Positions 36,121 through 43,729 of a stretch of DNA of 64,000 bases are shown piece after piece. This stretch comes from Enterobacter cloacae complex sp. R_G8. Its GTDB lineage: Bacteria > Pseudomonadota > Gammaproteobacteria > Enterobacterales > Enterobacteriaceae. The notes beneath the pieces were generated by a model. The model saw nothing but the letters and a program-made list of their open reading frames with translations, had not been told where the DNA came from and did no database searches. Position numbers and translations under genes: made by a program. Location of the stretch: the NCBI RefSeq assembly GCF_024599795.1, contig NZ_CP102246.1, positions 2,356,001-2,420,000 of the forward strand, in the 5' to 3' direction. Position 1 is the first letter of the stretch, and each line of letters starts with the position of its first letter.

Positions 36121-36339
36121 ATGAAACTACGTATCACAAGAGCAATCGGCCTCAGCAAGTTCTCGCCACGTTGGGTTAAGGTTATCTGTTTACGGTTGAC
36201 TAAAAACGATATTGAGCGCTCCCTCAACGCTCTTCTGGCCACAATCGATGAATCTGAACTTACCCCTGAGCAAGTCAAAGCATTAAGGGAATGCATTGAC
36301 AGAATTAACATCGCAAGGGGGAAGGGTATGCAGGCGTGA
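36121..36339 (+). CDS. 72-residue phage protein of unknown function
   Basis: ATG 36121 follows TTAAGAGG, and the frame encodes MKLRITRAIGLSKFSPRW..., a basic first half with LTKNDIERSLNALLATID then LTPEQVKALRECID, two amphipathic helices. I do not recognise it. It stands alone between the STAND gene and the degenerate P copy. The longer in-frame start at 36085 is less likely because the ribosome site fits 36121. Confidence 0.5.
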   Translation: MKLRITRAIGLSKFSPRWVKVICLRLTKNDIERSLNALLATIDESELTPEQVKALRECIDRINIARGKGMQA

Positions 36340-36419
36340 GCACGTTTGATAAAAGGTAAGCCAGCACTGTATATGCGCGGCACGTTTGCTGCGCAAGTAT
36401 CGCTGACTGCTCGATACCA

Positions 36420-36473
36420 GCTGAGCTTTAAAAGCCAAATATGATTGGATGAAAGCTGGTAGGAGGGTATGGG
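36420..36473 (+). pseudogene. degenerate second copy of the P gene 3' end
   Basis: GCTGAGCTTTAAAAGCC and the next 36 bases resemble the last 54 bases of P (31335-31388), with about a dozen mismatches and one gap by eye, but no open P frame leads into it. It is best read as a relic of another P allele and marks the right border of the inserted block. Confidence 0.5.
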
Positions 36474-36658
36474 GATGTGCGAGCGAAAATGAGACCAACT
36501 ATTTAAGCCTGCTCCGTTTACCGCATCTCAACTGAGTTCTTTCTTCTTTGCGTAGCAGGCTAAATCTTCATTTAGCTGGAGTTAGCATACGCCGCAACCC
36601 TGAACGGCATTGAACAATACGTGTAAGAAATCCAGCAAAAGCATAGATTGAAAGGCTC

Positions 36659-36689
36659 TTGACCTCAAGTTAACTTGAGTTTTTAAGAT
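36659..36689 (+). promoter_or_regulatory. SoxR-type promoter upstream of VOC gene
   Basis: TTGACC (36659-36664) and TAAGAT (36684-36689) are 19 bp apart, the over-long spacer typical of MerR-family targets. The spacer holds the perfect 16-bp palindrome CTCAAGTTAACTTGAG (36664-36679), the core of the SoxR site of the E. coli soxS promoter as I know it. A host SoxR activated by redox-cycling compounds could therefore switch on the next gene. Confidence 0.7.
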
Positions 36690-36722
36690 GGCGACTCTGG
36701 AGATAGTCAAAGGATTAGCCTA

Positions 36723-37172
36723 ATGAAAGATATTGATGTAGGTTTTACGCACGTTGCGTTTGTTGTTAGAAATTTGGAAAAAAGTATTGATTTCTATAGC
36801 CGTTATGCTGGCATGGAAATCGTACACAGGCGAGAGCCTGATCTTCCGGAGGTACGTAAAGTCGCGTGGTTAAGTGACCGAACTCGCCCTTTTGCACTTG
36901 TCCTTGTCCAGGTTGATGCTGTGACTGACACCCCTCTAGGTAATTTCGGTCACTTGGGAGTAGCTTGTTCAAGCATTGAAGAAATCGACAATAAGGTAGC
37001 GATGGCTAGAATGGAAGGCATCTTGCGAAAAGAACCGGTTCAGGCAGGCGAACCGGTAGGTTATTATGTCTTCTTCGCTGATCCTGATGGTAACACACTT
37101 GAACTTTCTTATGGTCAGAAAGTCGGGATCGAGGCTTTCCATCAGGATGATAAAGTGCCTGCATCTCAGTAA
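36723..37172 (+). CDS. VOC/glyoxalase-fold protein
   Basis: 149-residue vicinal-oxygen-chelate protein, a family of metal enzymes (glyoxalase I, dioxygenases, fosfomycin and bleomycin resistance). Two beta-alpha-beta halves are visible: THVAFVVRNLEKSIDFY and FADPDGNTLELSYGQ. H10, H77 and E127 suit metal ligands. ATG 36723 follows AAAGGA. It is not a usual phage gene and is preceded by a SoxR-type promoter, so it may detoxify redox-active or electrophilic compounds for the lysogen. Substrate unknown. Confidence 0.75.
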   Translation: MKDIDVGFTHVAFVVRNLEKSIDFYSRYAGMEIVHRREPDLPEVRKVAWLSDRTRPFALVLVQVDAVTDTPLGNFGHLGVACSSIEEIDNKVAMARMEGILRKEPVQAGEPVGYYVFFADPDGNTLELSYGQKVGIEAFHQDDKVPASQ

Positions 37173-37468
37173 ATTTCGATAACCGGTTGGATTACGTTAC
37201 GCATTGGTAATGTTTCATGTCGTTTTAGAGCTTGCTGACAAATTTGTTGCTTAGTAACAGCAAGCTCCATAATAGCCTTTACGAATTTTCATTTTATAAA
37301 TCTCATATCGAAACCACAATTTAGTAGTGAAACTGCACTAAACTCCTCTGAAATCTATTCAACATAACTATTGTGTAGACCACCAAATCTGAGATCTGTC
37401 CCAAATCGTTCTTAAAACCGATACCTGCAAGCTTGGAAGCGCTCCATCCTTCTAACACTCTTTAATCG
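37173..37468. other. gap with 10-bp hairpin
   Basis: GAGCTTGCTG (37228-37237) and CAGCAAGCTC (37258-37267) are perfect complements with a 20-base loop, about 55 bp past the VOC stop; no T run follows, so termination is uncertain. No gene is apparent in the rest. Confidence 0.45.
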
Positions 37469-37519
37469 TTGCAAAATCCGTAAGATACGTTTATAAATAT
37501 ACTGTATATGCATACAGGT
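37469..37519 (+). promoter_or_regulatory. SOS promoter with LexA box
   Basis: TTGCAA (37469-37474), 17 bp, TATAAA (37492-37497) form a good promoter. The LexA box TACTGTATATGCATACAGGT (37500-37519), with CTGT-N8-ACAG, covers the expected start of transcription, so LexA should repress the following DinI-like gene until DNA damage. Confidence 0.85.
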
Positions 37520-37538
37520 GTTCATTGCGGAGGGAAAA

Positions 37539-37763
37539 ATGAAAATCGAGTTAGCCATTGATCGCATGAAGAAACTTCCTAATGGAGCTATACCTGCACT
37601 AGAGTCAGAACTGCTCAAAAGGCTCAGCAAGCAGTTTGATAATTGTCAGCTAACGATCAAGCGTGCCAGCAATGATGGTCTGAGTGTTTTCGGGGGCGAC
37701 AAGAAAGAGGTTGAGCAAATCGTGCAGGAGACCTGGGAAAGCGCCGACGAGTGGTTTTATTAA
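37539..37763 (+). CDS. DinI-like SOS protein
   Basis: 74-residue protein of the DinI/Tum-like family: MKIELAIDRMKKLPNGAI at the start and an acidic C-terminal helix (VEQIVQETWESADEWFY). DinI modulates RecA filaments. ATG 37539 follows GGAGGG, and a LexA box lies 20 bp upstream. Because the prophage repressor has no self-cleavage domain, this SOS-inducible gene may be part of the induction route, either by acting on RecA or as an antirepressor; that is inference. Confidence 0.85.
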   Translation: MKIELAIDRMKKLPNGAIPALESELLKRLSKQFDNCQLTIKRASNDGLSVFGGDKKEVEQIVQETWESADEWFY

Positions 37764-37872
37764 TCGCGTGAATTTCACTGGAGCAGTTTCAAAGAGTATC
37801 GCTGTTTGCGTTCCCCTGGCTGTTCCCGATTACTGTTTACCGCGTCAATAAGTCGCTCTGGGGGAAGAAATA

Positions 37873-38115
37873 GTGTGTAGTGCAGATGCCTTTAATGCAG
37901 ATGATCAATGGTACGACGTGGTCAGAAGGGCCGATAAAGCAGTTATCTATAGTTTCCCGGCGGAAGGGAGATATCTGGTTTATCGAGTAAATGGAATAGT
38001 TTCATTACGACCGTTACTCGACGAGGAAGAAATCTTCACTCTCAACGAGTTTATGCAATTTGCAAAACGGCTTGGGTACCGGATTACACCACCGTCTGAT
38101 ATTATTCTTTCATAG
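37873..38115 (+). CDS. 80-residue phage protein, unknown
   Basis: GTG 37873 with GGGGAAGA upstream opens a frame encoding MCSADAFNADDQWYDVVRRADK and then YLVYRVNGIVSLRPLL, a small alpha/beta protein. No family recognised. It begins the nin-like gene series ahead of the DUF1367 gene, in the same direction. Confidence 0.55.
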   Translation: MCSADAFNADDQWYDVVRRADKAVIYSFPAEGRYLVYRVNGIVSLRPLLDEEEIFTLNEFMQFAKRLGYRITPPSDIILS

Positions 38116-38154
38116 GCCTGAACAACCTATACCTGATGCGCCACGGAGAGAACC

Positions 38155-38757
38155 ATGGCGCTAGAATTACAACTTATCAAACACCATTCAGGAATACTGA
38201 TCCCGGCTACGCCCGAGACCAGCGATATCCTGCAATCCAAAACCCGGCTCGGCGATGTTCTTGTTGCCGAGTTCAAGCGTGTACGTAACCCGGCATTCCA
38301 CCGACGCTTTTTCGCGCTTCTCAATCTCGGTTTTGAATACTGGGAACCAACCGGCGGGGCTATCTCGAGTAACGAGAGGAAGCTGATTACTGGCTACGCC
38401 AAGTTCCTGGCTTCTTATGCCGGCAATGAGGGCGCGCTGATCGATGCTGCTGAGCATTATCTTGAGCAGGTTGCATACCGCCGGGTCACAAATGGCATTA
38501 GCCTGTGCAAATCCTTTGACGCTTACCGCTCTTGGGTGATCGTCGAAGCAGGGCACTTTGATGCCATTCAGCTGCCTGACGGCACACTCAAAAAGCATCC
38601 TCGTAGCATCTCGTTTGCCAACATGGACGAACTCGAGTTTCAGCAGCTCTATAAAGCTGCGCTCGATGTCCTCTGGCGCTGGGTCCTGTCCCGTTCATTC
38701 CGCAGCCGTGATGAGGCCGAAAGTGTCGCCGCGCAGCTGCTTGGCTTCGCGGGGTGA
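38155..38757 (+). CDS. DUF1367-family phage protein
   Basis: 200-residue protein recalling the DUF1367 family common in lambdoid nin regions: LQLIKHHSGILIPATPETSDI, then EFKRVRNPAFHRRFFALLNLGFEYW and a C-terminal helix. It may take the place of lambda NinB, a recombination protein, but this is only positional. ATG 38155 (MALELQL) is preceded by GGAGAG. It ends overlapping the next small gene. Confidence 0.75.
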   Translation: MALELQLIKHHSGILIPATPETSDILQSKTRLGDVLVAEFKRVRNPAFHRRFFALLNLGFEYWEPTGGAISSNERKLITGYAKFLASYAGNEGALIDAAEHYLEQVAYRRVTNGISLCKSFDAYRSWVIVEAGHFDAIQLPDGTLKKHPRSISFANMDELEFQQLYKAALDVLWRWVLSRSFRSRDEAESVAAQLLGFAG

Positions 38758-38762
38758 TGGGG

Positions 38763-38963
38763 ATGAAGAAGACCTGGTTCCATCATACCGACTGCAGCAC
38801 CGAACAGGCCGACGAACTGGTTAAGCGTTACAAAGCGCGCGGCGTGCGAGTTGAACGCAGCCTAAACCAGGATTACGTGACATGGACTGTCAGTGCATTC
38901 CTTCCAACATCAAATACACCAGCGCGCCCGGATAGCCGCTGGCGAAACCGGATGTGGGGGTGA
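38763..38963 (+). CDS. 66-residue nin-region protein
   Basis: Starts [19 protein letters not shown], with GGGGTGA about 6 bases before ATG 38763; ATG 38757, overlapping the previous stop, is an alternative. Content is alpha/beta with [19 protein letters not shown]. Similar small proteins precede rusA in lambdoid phages. Function unknown. Confidence 0.6.
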   Translation: MKKTWFHHTDCSTEQADELVKRYKARGVRVERSLNQDYVTWTVSAFLPTSNTPARPDSRWRNRMWG

Positions 38964-38965
38964 AC

Positions 38966-39328
38966 GTGAAGACATATCAAATCACTTTGCCCTGGCCGCC
39001 GAGCAATAACCGGTATTACCGGCACAACCGCGGGCGCACTCACATCAGCGCTGATGGCGTCGCTTACCGTTATGCGGTCGCAAGTGTCATTCGAAGCGCC
39101 CGCCTTAATATCCGGACGGCCGCACCACTCAAAATCCGAATTGAATGTCACATGCCCGACCGCCGGCGCCGCGATCTGGATAACCTGCAGAAAGCTGCAT
39201 TCGACGCTTTAACCAAGGCGGGATTCTGGCTGGATGACTGCCAGGTTGTCGACTATCGCGTTGTGAAAATGCCTGTCGTTAAGGGCGGGAAATTAGAACT
39301 CACCATTACCGAGCTGGAGACCGCATGA
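38966..39328 (+). CDS. rusA: Holliday junction resolvase RusA
   Basis: Homodimeric endonuclease that resolves four-way DNA junctions made during phage recombination, here matching RecE-RecT. From GTG 38966 the product is 120 residues, equal to E. coli RusA, and begins [20 protein letters not shown]. Catalytic acidic residues D70, D72 and D91 and K76 are all present ([11 protein letters not shown]...FWLDD). Upstream GTGs at 38954 and 38960 are in frame but do not fit the family. Its stop overlaps the Q start. Confidence 0.93.
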   Translation: MKTYQITLPWPPSNNRYYRHNRGRTHISADGVAYRYAVASVIRSARLNIRTAAPLKIRIECHMPDRRRRDLDNLQKAAFDALTKAGFWLDDCQVVDYRVVKMPVVKGGKLELTITELETA

Positions 39329-40158
39329 ATCTTGAAAATACCCTCAAATATCACTTCGCCAAATCGACAATGATTAGCGACTCTCCGCGCGCTACGGCGT
39401 CAGACTCATTAAGCGGAACGGATATCATGGCCGCTATGGGCATGACGCAGGAGCGGGCAGCCTTGGGTTACAGCGCTTTTCTCGGAAAGATGGGTATCAG
39501 CAATAACGATCGGGAGAGGGCGATTGAGTTACTGGCCCAGTACGCGCTGACCAAGTGCGATAGGGTTGCTGCGCTGCGCAAACTGGATGCCGGGGTTAAG
39601 CCACTGGTGATGCATCAGTTGGCCACCTTCGCGTTCGAGGACTATTCCCGCAGCGCCGCCAGCGCGAAGCAATGCGATGGCTGCAATGGGGAAGGGTTTA
39701 TTGATGCTGAGGTCTACAGCATGAAGTCTCACACTCCTGCAAAAGAGAAGAAATTCGTGAAGATGTCCCTGAATATGGGCGTCGAAAATATACGTCCTTC
39801 TGAGTATGAGGTGCGAAGAGAGATCAGGGAGGTAGCGCGCGTTCTCTGCCCTCAGTGTAAGGGCAAGAAGGTTGTAAGTTGTGCCTGTAAAGATTGCCAT
39901 GGACGCGGGAAAGCCATTAATCAGGCTCTTACAGAGCAGCAGGGCGTTCCGGTTCTGGCTGATTGCAAGCGCTGCAGTGGCCGAGGTTATGAGCGAATCC
40001 CATCGACAGAGGCATATGCAGCGGTGTGTCAGATAACTGATGCAATCAGCCTCGATACCTGGAAGAAGTCTGTTAAGCCTTTCTACAATCAGCTCATCAC
40101 CAAGTTTGATATCGAAGAGGCGTGGGCTGATGCGCAGCTCAAGCAAATAACAAAATAG
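39325..40158 (+). CDS. Q: late antitermination protein Q (zinc-containing type)
   Basis: 277-residue Q of the phage 82 type, unlike lambda Q. A helical N-terminal domain ([26 protein letters not shown]) precedes a DnaJ-like zinc region with [24 protein letters not shown] and CKRCSGRG, and a C-terminal helical domain. Q loads on RNA polymerase paused near the late promoter and lets it pass terminators. It overlaps rusA by 4 bp and is followed by the late promoter and a terminator. Confidence 0.88.
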   Translation: MNLENTLKYHFAKSTMISDSPRATASDSLSGTDIMAAMGMTQERAALGYSAFLGKMGISNNDRERAIELLAQYALTKCDRVAALRKLDAGVKPLVMHQLATFAFEDYSRSAASAKQCDGCNGEGFIDAEVYSMKSHTPAKEKKFVKMSLNMGVENIRPSEYEVRREIREVARVLCPQCKGKKVVSCACKDCHGRGKAINQALTEQQGVPVLADCKRCSGRGYERIPSTEAYAAVCQITDAISLDTWKKSVKPFYNQLITKFDIEEAWADAQLKQITK

Positions 40159-40180
40159 GGCGTTATTTTATCGTGAGCTA

Positions 40181-40208
40181 TTTACATTTCCCGAATCTGT
40201 GGTAATTT
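40181..40208 (+). promoter_or_regulatory. candidate late promoter pR'
   Basis: TTTACA (40181-40186), 16 bp, TAATTT (40203-40208) lies just past Q and before a terminator, where lambdoid late promoters sit. A T-rich initial transcribed region follows, fitting a Q-loading pause. Confidence 0.45.
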
Positions 40209-40238
40209 TTCTCTAACGATGGGTTATTGCCTTCGTTT

Positions 40239-40274
40239 AAAGCCCTGCGGTTAACCCCGTGGGGCTTTTTGCTT
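40239..40274 (+). terminator. late-leader terminator tR'
   Basis: AGCCCTGCGG (40241-40250) pairs with CCCGTGGGGCT (40256-40266), one bulge, followed by TTTTGCTT. Placed 30-60 bp past the candidate late promoter; Q should override it. Confidence 0.7.
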
Positions 40275-40347
40275 AATAGCGATTTAAGAATTTCTAAAAC
40301 CATCACTATTCATTGCCTCTTATACTTTCTATATCGGAGAGGGGGGA

Positions 40348-40542
40348 ATGATGAGAGAAGGCTATTACTGGATTCAGTACAATGGTAGCAGGCAGATCGC
40401 TTACTACGTGCACGAAAAAATCGACGATTTAGAGTCGGGTGAAACTATCTACGGCGCATGGTATGTGACTCGTGGAGATGATCTCGCCAACAATGGAGAG
40501 GTCGAAGTGCTAAGCGAACGTATTGAAGAGCCAAAGCTGTAA
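40348..40542 (+). CDS. 64-residue phage protein, unknown
   Basis: ATG 40348 (or the adjacent ATG 40351) follows GGAGAGGGGGG. The protein begins MMREGYYWIQYNGSRQIAYY, an aromatic strand-rich sequence, and ends with an acidic segment. It is the first gene of the late transcript and is followed by a hairpin terminator. Not recognised. Confidence 0.6.
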   Translation: MMREGYYWIQYNGSRQIAYYVHEKIDDLESGETIYGAWYVTRGDDLANNGEVEVLSERIEEPKL

Positions 40543-40560
40543 CAGGATAAAAATTAAGTG

Positions 40561-40587
40561 AAGCCTCGTTACTGTGCGAGGCTTTTA
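40561..40587. terminator. hairpin terminator after 40348 gene
   Basis: AGCCTCG (40562-40568) pairs with CGAGGCT (40577-40583), then TTTT. It also ends convergent transcription of the 40585 minus-strand gene. Confidence 0.7.
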
Positions 40588-40869
40588 GTATCCATGGAAG
40601 AAGTAGCGAATCTTTAAGCCTATAAACTTCAACACTGGCCAGACATAATGCTGGATTAAATATAGGACTGGTGGAACAACCAATGTCGCACCAGTTGCGC
40701 AGAGTGCGTATACCGCCGAGTCCTTTGCGATTAATGAGTAATTTAGGTTAAGTGTTTCAAGATTAATTGCATTGGCTGTACTCGAACCTACAAATCCAGA
40801 GCCAAAAACAACCAGAAACACATAAAGTGATACTGTTATGAGCCTTAAAATTAACCGAATGTATTTCAC
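40585..40869 (-). CDS. two-helix membrane protein on the opposite strand
   Basis: 94 residues from GTG 40869 (MKYIRLILRL, after AGGTG); GTG 40878 is an alternative. Two membrane helices (about 8-26 and 52-75) and a basic, aromatic tail ending RYFFHGY. It runs against the late operon between Q and the holin, so it is probably a moron expressed in the lysogen, perhaps for envelope or exclusion functions. Not recognised. Confidence 0.5.
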   Translation of the reverse strand: MKYIRLILRLITVSLYVFLVVFGSGFVGSSTANAINLETLNLNYSLIAKDSAVYALCATGATLVVPPVLYLIQHYVWPVLKFIGLKIRYFFHGY

Positions 40870-40980
40870 GATGAACACCTGCTGATTGATGTCATCGTTT
40901 TACACAAATGCCATCTGTTTAGCTAGCTTCTAGGTCGCTTGGTTCTAATAATATCCTGTTCATTGCCTTACCCTCACATT

Positions 40981-41002
40981 GCCAGCCTGTCGCTGGCTTT
41001 TT
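40981..41002 (+). terminator. terminator upstream of holin
   Basis: GCCAGC (40981-40986) and GCTGGC (40992-40997) with a 5-base loop and five T. It would block non-antiterminated transcripts from reaching the lysis genes. Confidence 0.75.
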
Positions 41003-41109
41003 AATTTCAGGCTCAAGGAACCATCATCGACACGCCTTCTTGTCAAATCGTCCCGACGGACTGACCCCTTTCAAACACACAGCACCCGCTAACTACGCGA
41101 GGTGAGAGT

Positions 41110-41334
41110 ATGTATCGCATGGACAAACTAACCACCGGTGCAGCCTATGGCGCTTCAGCCGGTAGCATCCTAAACGGCATGCTGAATGCCTACAGTCCCG
41201 AGCAGTGGAACGCTATCGGCGTGCTGGTGGGCATCATCATCGCTGTACTGACGTATCTGACGAATCTCTATTTCAAAATCCGCGAAGACAACCGCCGCAG
41301 CAGGAGCCGAGATGAACCCGACACTCAGAAATAA
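41110..41334 (+). CDS. S: phage 21-type pinholin with dual start
   Basis: 74-residue class II holin that triggers lysis by depolarising the membrane. [16 protein letters not shown] and the second helix [21 protein letters not shown] with basic tail match phage 21 S. The N-terminus MYRMDKL keeps the two-start design: Met1 gives a longer, arginine-bearing antiholin and Met4 the holin. GAGGTGAGAG precedes. Pinholins work with SAR endolysins, which is what follows. It overlaps the endolysin gene by 23 bp. Confidence 0.88.
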   Translation: MYRMDKLTTGAAYGASAGSILNGMLNAYSPEQWNAIGVLVGIIIAVLTYLTNLYFKIREDNRRSRSRDEPDTQK

Positions 41335-41875
41335 GCTGGTGGGCGCCATTGTTGGAGGATCCGGTGCAATCACTATTGCAGCTGTCATGCTGGGTAATGC
41401 GGATGGGCTGGAAGGGCGGCGCTATTACGCCTATCAAGATGTTGTCGGCGTCTGGACTGTATGCGATGGGCACACCGGCGCCGACGTTCGCCGTGGACAT
41501 CGCTACACCGATCGGGAGTGTGATGCGCTGCTGCAGTCCGACCTGAGTAAGGTGGCAGCTGCCATCGACCCACTGATAAAGGTTTTCATCCCCGAAACCA
41601 CCCGCGCTGCGCTCTATTCATTCACCTACAACGTTGGTTATGGCGCATTCAGCAAATCCACTCTTCTGCGAAAGCTGAATACCGGTGACGTTGCTGGTGC
41701 CTGCAAAGAGCTGCAGCGCTGGACCTATGCTGGTGGTCAGCAGTGGAAAGGCTTGGTTACCCGACGTGAGATTGAGCGCGCGGTCTGTGAGTGGCAGCAA
41801 AAGCCACTGAGGCTTAACGATGAAGTAGGACCGCTTAACCCCGGAATTCATTCATCAACGCCGGGAGTGTTCTGA
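41312..41875 (+). CDS. R: SAR endolysin (GH24 lysozyme, R21-like)
   Basis: 187-residue muralytic enzyme with an N-terminal signal-anchor-release segment ([19 protein letters not shown], rich in Gly/Ala/Ser) that lets it be exported by Sec and held inactive in the membrane until the pinholin collapses the potential. Catalytic triad E34-D43-T49 is visible in [18 protein letters not shown]. The stop overlaps the Rz start (TGATG). Confidence 0.92.
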   Translation: MNPTLRNKLVGAIVGGSGAITIAAVMLGNADGLEGRRYYAYQDVVGVWTVCDGHTGADVRRGHRYTDRECDALLQSDLSKVAAAIDPLIKVFIPETTRAALYSFTYNVGYGAFSKSTLLRKLNTGDVAGACKELQRWTYAGGQQWKGLVTRREIERAVCEWQQKPLRLNDEVGPLNPGIHSSTPGVF

Positions 41876-42267
41876 TGAGACTTCGTTACCTCATTGCGAT
41901 CGCAGTATTCATCTTTTGCCTGTTTGGTGGAGCGTGCTGGTCAGCCTGGTATTACAGCGACGAAGCCAGCCGCGAAAAGGCGCGTGCAGATACCGCAGAG
42001 CAGCAGGCTGAATCAGCAAATATCGTCACCGCCAATATTATACAGACTGTGAACATCATCAACGCCATTTCAGAGGCCAACCAGAATGCTAAAAACGAGA
42101 TCGCACTGGAGTCACAGAGAGCCCAAGCAGATATCAAAGTGGCTGTTGCGGATGATGATTGCGCTCGTCTGCCTGTGCCTGTTGCAGCTGCTAACCGGCT
42201 GCGGGAATACGCGGACAGTTTACGTGCAGGTGCCGGCGATGCCGCTGCCAGCAAACCTGACTACTGA
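41875..42267 (+). CDS. Rz: inner-membrane spanin Rz
   Basis: 130-residue i-spanin that, with Rz1, disrupts the outer membrane as the final lysis step. An N-terminal membrane anchor (YLIAIAVFIFCLFGGACWSAW) is followed by a long periplasmic coiled coil (REKARADTAEQQAESAN and beyond) and the usual CARLPVP motif near the C-terminus. Overlaps the endolysin by one base and contains the Rz1 start in another frame. Confidence 0.88.
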   Translation: MRLRYLIAIAVFIFCLFGGACWSAWYYSDEASREKARADTAEQQAESANIVTANIIQTVNIINAISEANQNAKNEIALESQRAQADIKVAVADDDCARLPVPVAAANRLREYADSLRAGAGDAAASKPDY

Positions 42268-42409
42268 GACGCAACAGCCAGCTATTCCCGAACCGCTGAC
42301 CTACGGGGCCAGTCTGGATCTGAATGTCAGTCTGCTGTCGGCGCTGGGCCAATGCAACATCGATAAGGCCAGTATCAGGAAGATAGAGGAATTCCGAGGC
42401 TCACAATAG
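42152..42409 (+). CDS. Rz1: outer-membrane spanin Rz1 (lipoprotein)
   Basis: 85-residue o-spanin partly nested in Rz in the +1 frame. Signal sequence MMIALVCLCLLQLLTGC ends in a lipobox with Cys17 for lipid attachment, and a proline-containing mature part follows (PAMPLPANLTTETQQPAIPEP). The frame stops at TAG 42407, after which the same frame stays open for 45 more codons to 42547. Confidence 0.85.
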   Translation: MMIALVCLCLLQLLTGCGNTRTVYVQVPAMPLPANLTTETQQPAIPEPLTYGASLDLNVSLLSALGQCNIDKASIRKIEEFRGSQ

Positions 42410-42615
42410 CTATTACAAAGCTCATCTGCTGGTGGGCTTGATAATGGCATTAATATACCCGCCAAACCTCTCAGCGATGCTCAAATTGGCGGATTTGATT
42501 GTTTTGGTCGCAATAAGGTACCTGAAGAATGGGTATCAGAAGGATAATAGTTGTCGGCAGGGGAGCGCGAGAGTTGTTCACTAGCCTACTCTCGCGCACA
42601 TGCAGATTACGATTC
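42410..42615 (+). other. open frame after the Rz1 amber stop, and hairpin
   Basis: In the Rz1 frame, codons 42410-42544 read LLQSSSAGGLDNGINIPAK and further coding-like sequence to WVSEG-stop, without a start codon: a read-through extension or a relic. GCGCGAGAG (42565-42573) and CTCTCGCGC (42589-42597) then form a perfect 9-bp stem before the convergent 42616 gene. Confidence 0.4.
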
Positions 42616-43071
42616 TCAAAAATTTAGATGGTTGTAAGATGCGTCGATATCATTAATAAGTTGAGCCTTTACTTTTTCGTATCGTTCCCCATTTGCTGCG
42701 CCTTGATTGTTTTGGATAACCTCACCATGAGGACCATGGAAAAGAACTACGAAAGTGTGTTTTGCTTGGTTTTCACTATCGGCAATAGAACCCCAAAGTA
42801 GCGGATTTCTGTTGATTTCTGTCATAACATCAAAGGCTACTGCAACAAGGTCAGGAAGGTAAGACGCTCTAAATTCCCCAGACGCTGATAATTCCATATC
42901 AAGCAGTTGCCCTATCTTTGGAAGTCCTTGAGGATTCTTAACTCCTGATGTGAGTGACCTGTAAATAGTATTCAGCATGGTAACAATACTTTGTCGTTTA
43001 CAAGAAAATCCATTGTTGAGCCAGCGCTCGTCGTTCTCATAAGTGCTAAAGCAGAAATCATATAGTTTCAC
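42616..43071 (-). CDS. 151-residue moron protein, unknown
   Basis: Opposite-strand gene between lysis and packaging. GTG 43071 (MKLYDFCFSTYENDERW) has AAGGAG at ideal spacing; the longer frame to 43110 overlaps the packaging-side gene. A mixed alpha/beta protein with FVVLFHGPHGEVIQNNQG near the C-terminus. AT-rich compared with its neighbours, probably with its own promoter, so a lysogenic conversion or superinfection function is possible. No family recognised. Confidence 0.6.
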   Translation of the reverse strand: MKLYDFCFSTYENDERWLNNGFSCKRQSIVTMLNTIYRSLTSGVKNPQGLPKIGQLLDMELSASGEFRASYLPDLVAVAFDVMTEINRNPLLWGSIADSENQAKHTFVVLFHGPHGEVIQNNQGAANGERYEKVKAQLINDIDASYNHLNF

Positions 43072-43089
43072 ATTCACTCCTTGGAAAAC

Positions 43090-43392
43090 ATGGTACTCAC
43101 CGACAAACAAGAAATGTTCTGTCGCGAGTGCCTCATCTATTTAAATGCCACGCAAGCGGCTATTCGGGCGGGGTACAGCGTAAAGACACCAAACCGCACC
43201 GCGTCCGAAAACCTGTCAAAACCTGACATCCGATTCAGAATTGCCGAACTTAAAGCGCAACGCAATGATCTGGTTGGTGTAAATGCGACATACGTCCTGA
43301 ATCGTCTCGTTGAGATAGACCAGATGGACGTGCTCGACACCCTGACTTCGAACGGAGAGCTGAAACTGGTATCTCAGTGGCCGACGTGCTGA
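43090..43392 (+). pseudogene. truncated terminase small subunit
   Basis: The first 100 residues of a Terminase_2-type small subunit (VLTDKQEMFCRECL, NATQAAIRAGYS, then VNATYVLNRLVEIDQMDVLD) end at an early TGA after VSQWPTC, well short of the usual length. The complete small subunit of a different type lies at 44118. This is a leftover from replacement of the packaging module. Confidence 0.7.
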
Positions 43393-43729
43393 AGGACGAC
43401 GTTATCAGGTATGGATTTCGTTGAGATGCCCTCAGAAGGATGGTAGTGCCTGATGGTGTGCAACTGCTTTGACATGAAACATTACTCGGAGTTGTCGCAC
43501 AGTCATCTGGTGACAGTCTGGTAACAATTCCTCTGAACCATAACGTGTTTAAAACGATGGCATCGACAGATGTCACGTCTGGTGGAAATGCAAAACGAAA
43601 ATGATGTAAGTATCTTTATGAAAAAAAAGCATGCATTACAGTTCAAGCAACTCGGTAAAACAAAACCACGGCCCAATAAAAAACAAGGTTCGGACCGTGG
43701 GAGATTAACTGTTGTCTACAGTATAAAAA
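43393..43729. other. gap between terminase remnant and moron
   Basis: No convincing gene. CCACGGCCC (43666-43674) and GGACCGTGG (43692-43700) form an 8-of-9 bp hairpin, possibly ending leftward transcription of the 43730 gene. A short plus-strand frame across it looks fortuitous. Confidence 0.4.

Noticed and set aside
40878..41110. Possible tRNA between Q and lysis genes
   Set aside because: No cloverleaf or T-loop GTTCRANNC motif found; the region holds only a terminator.
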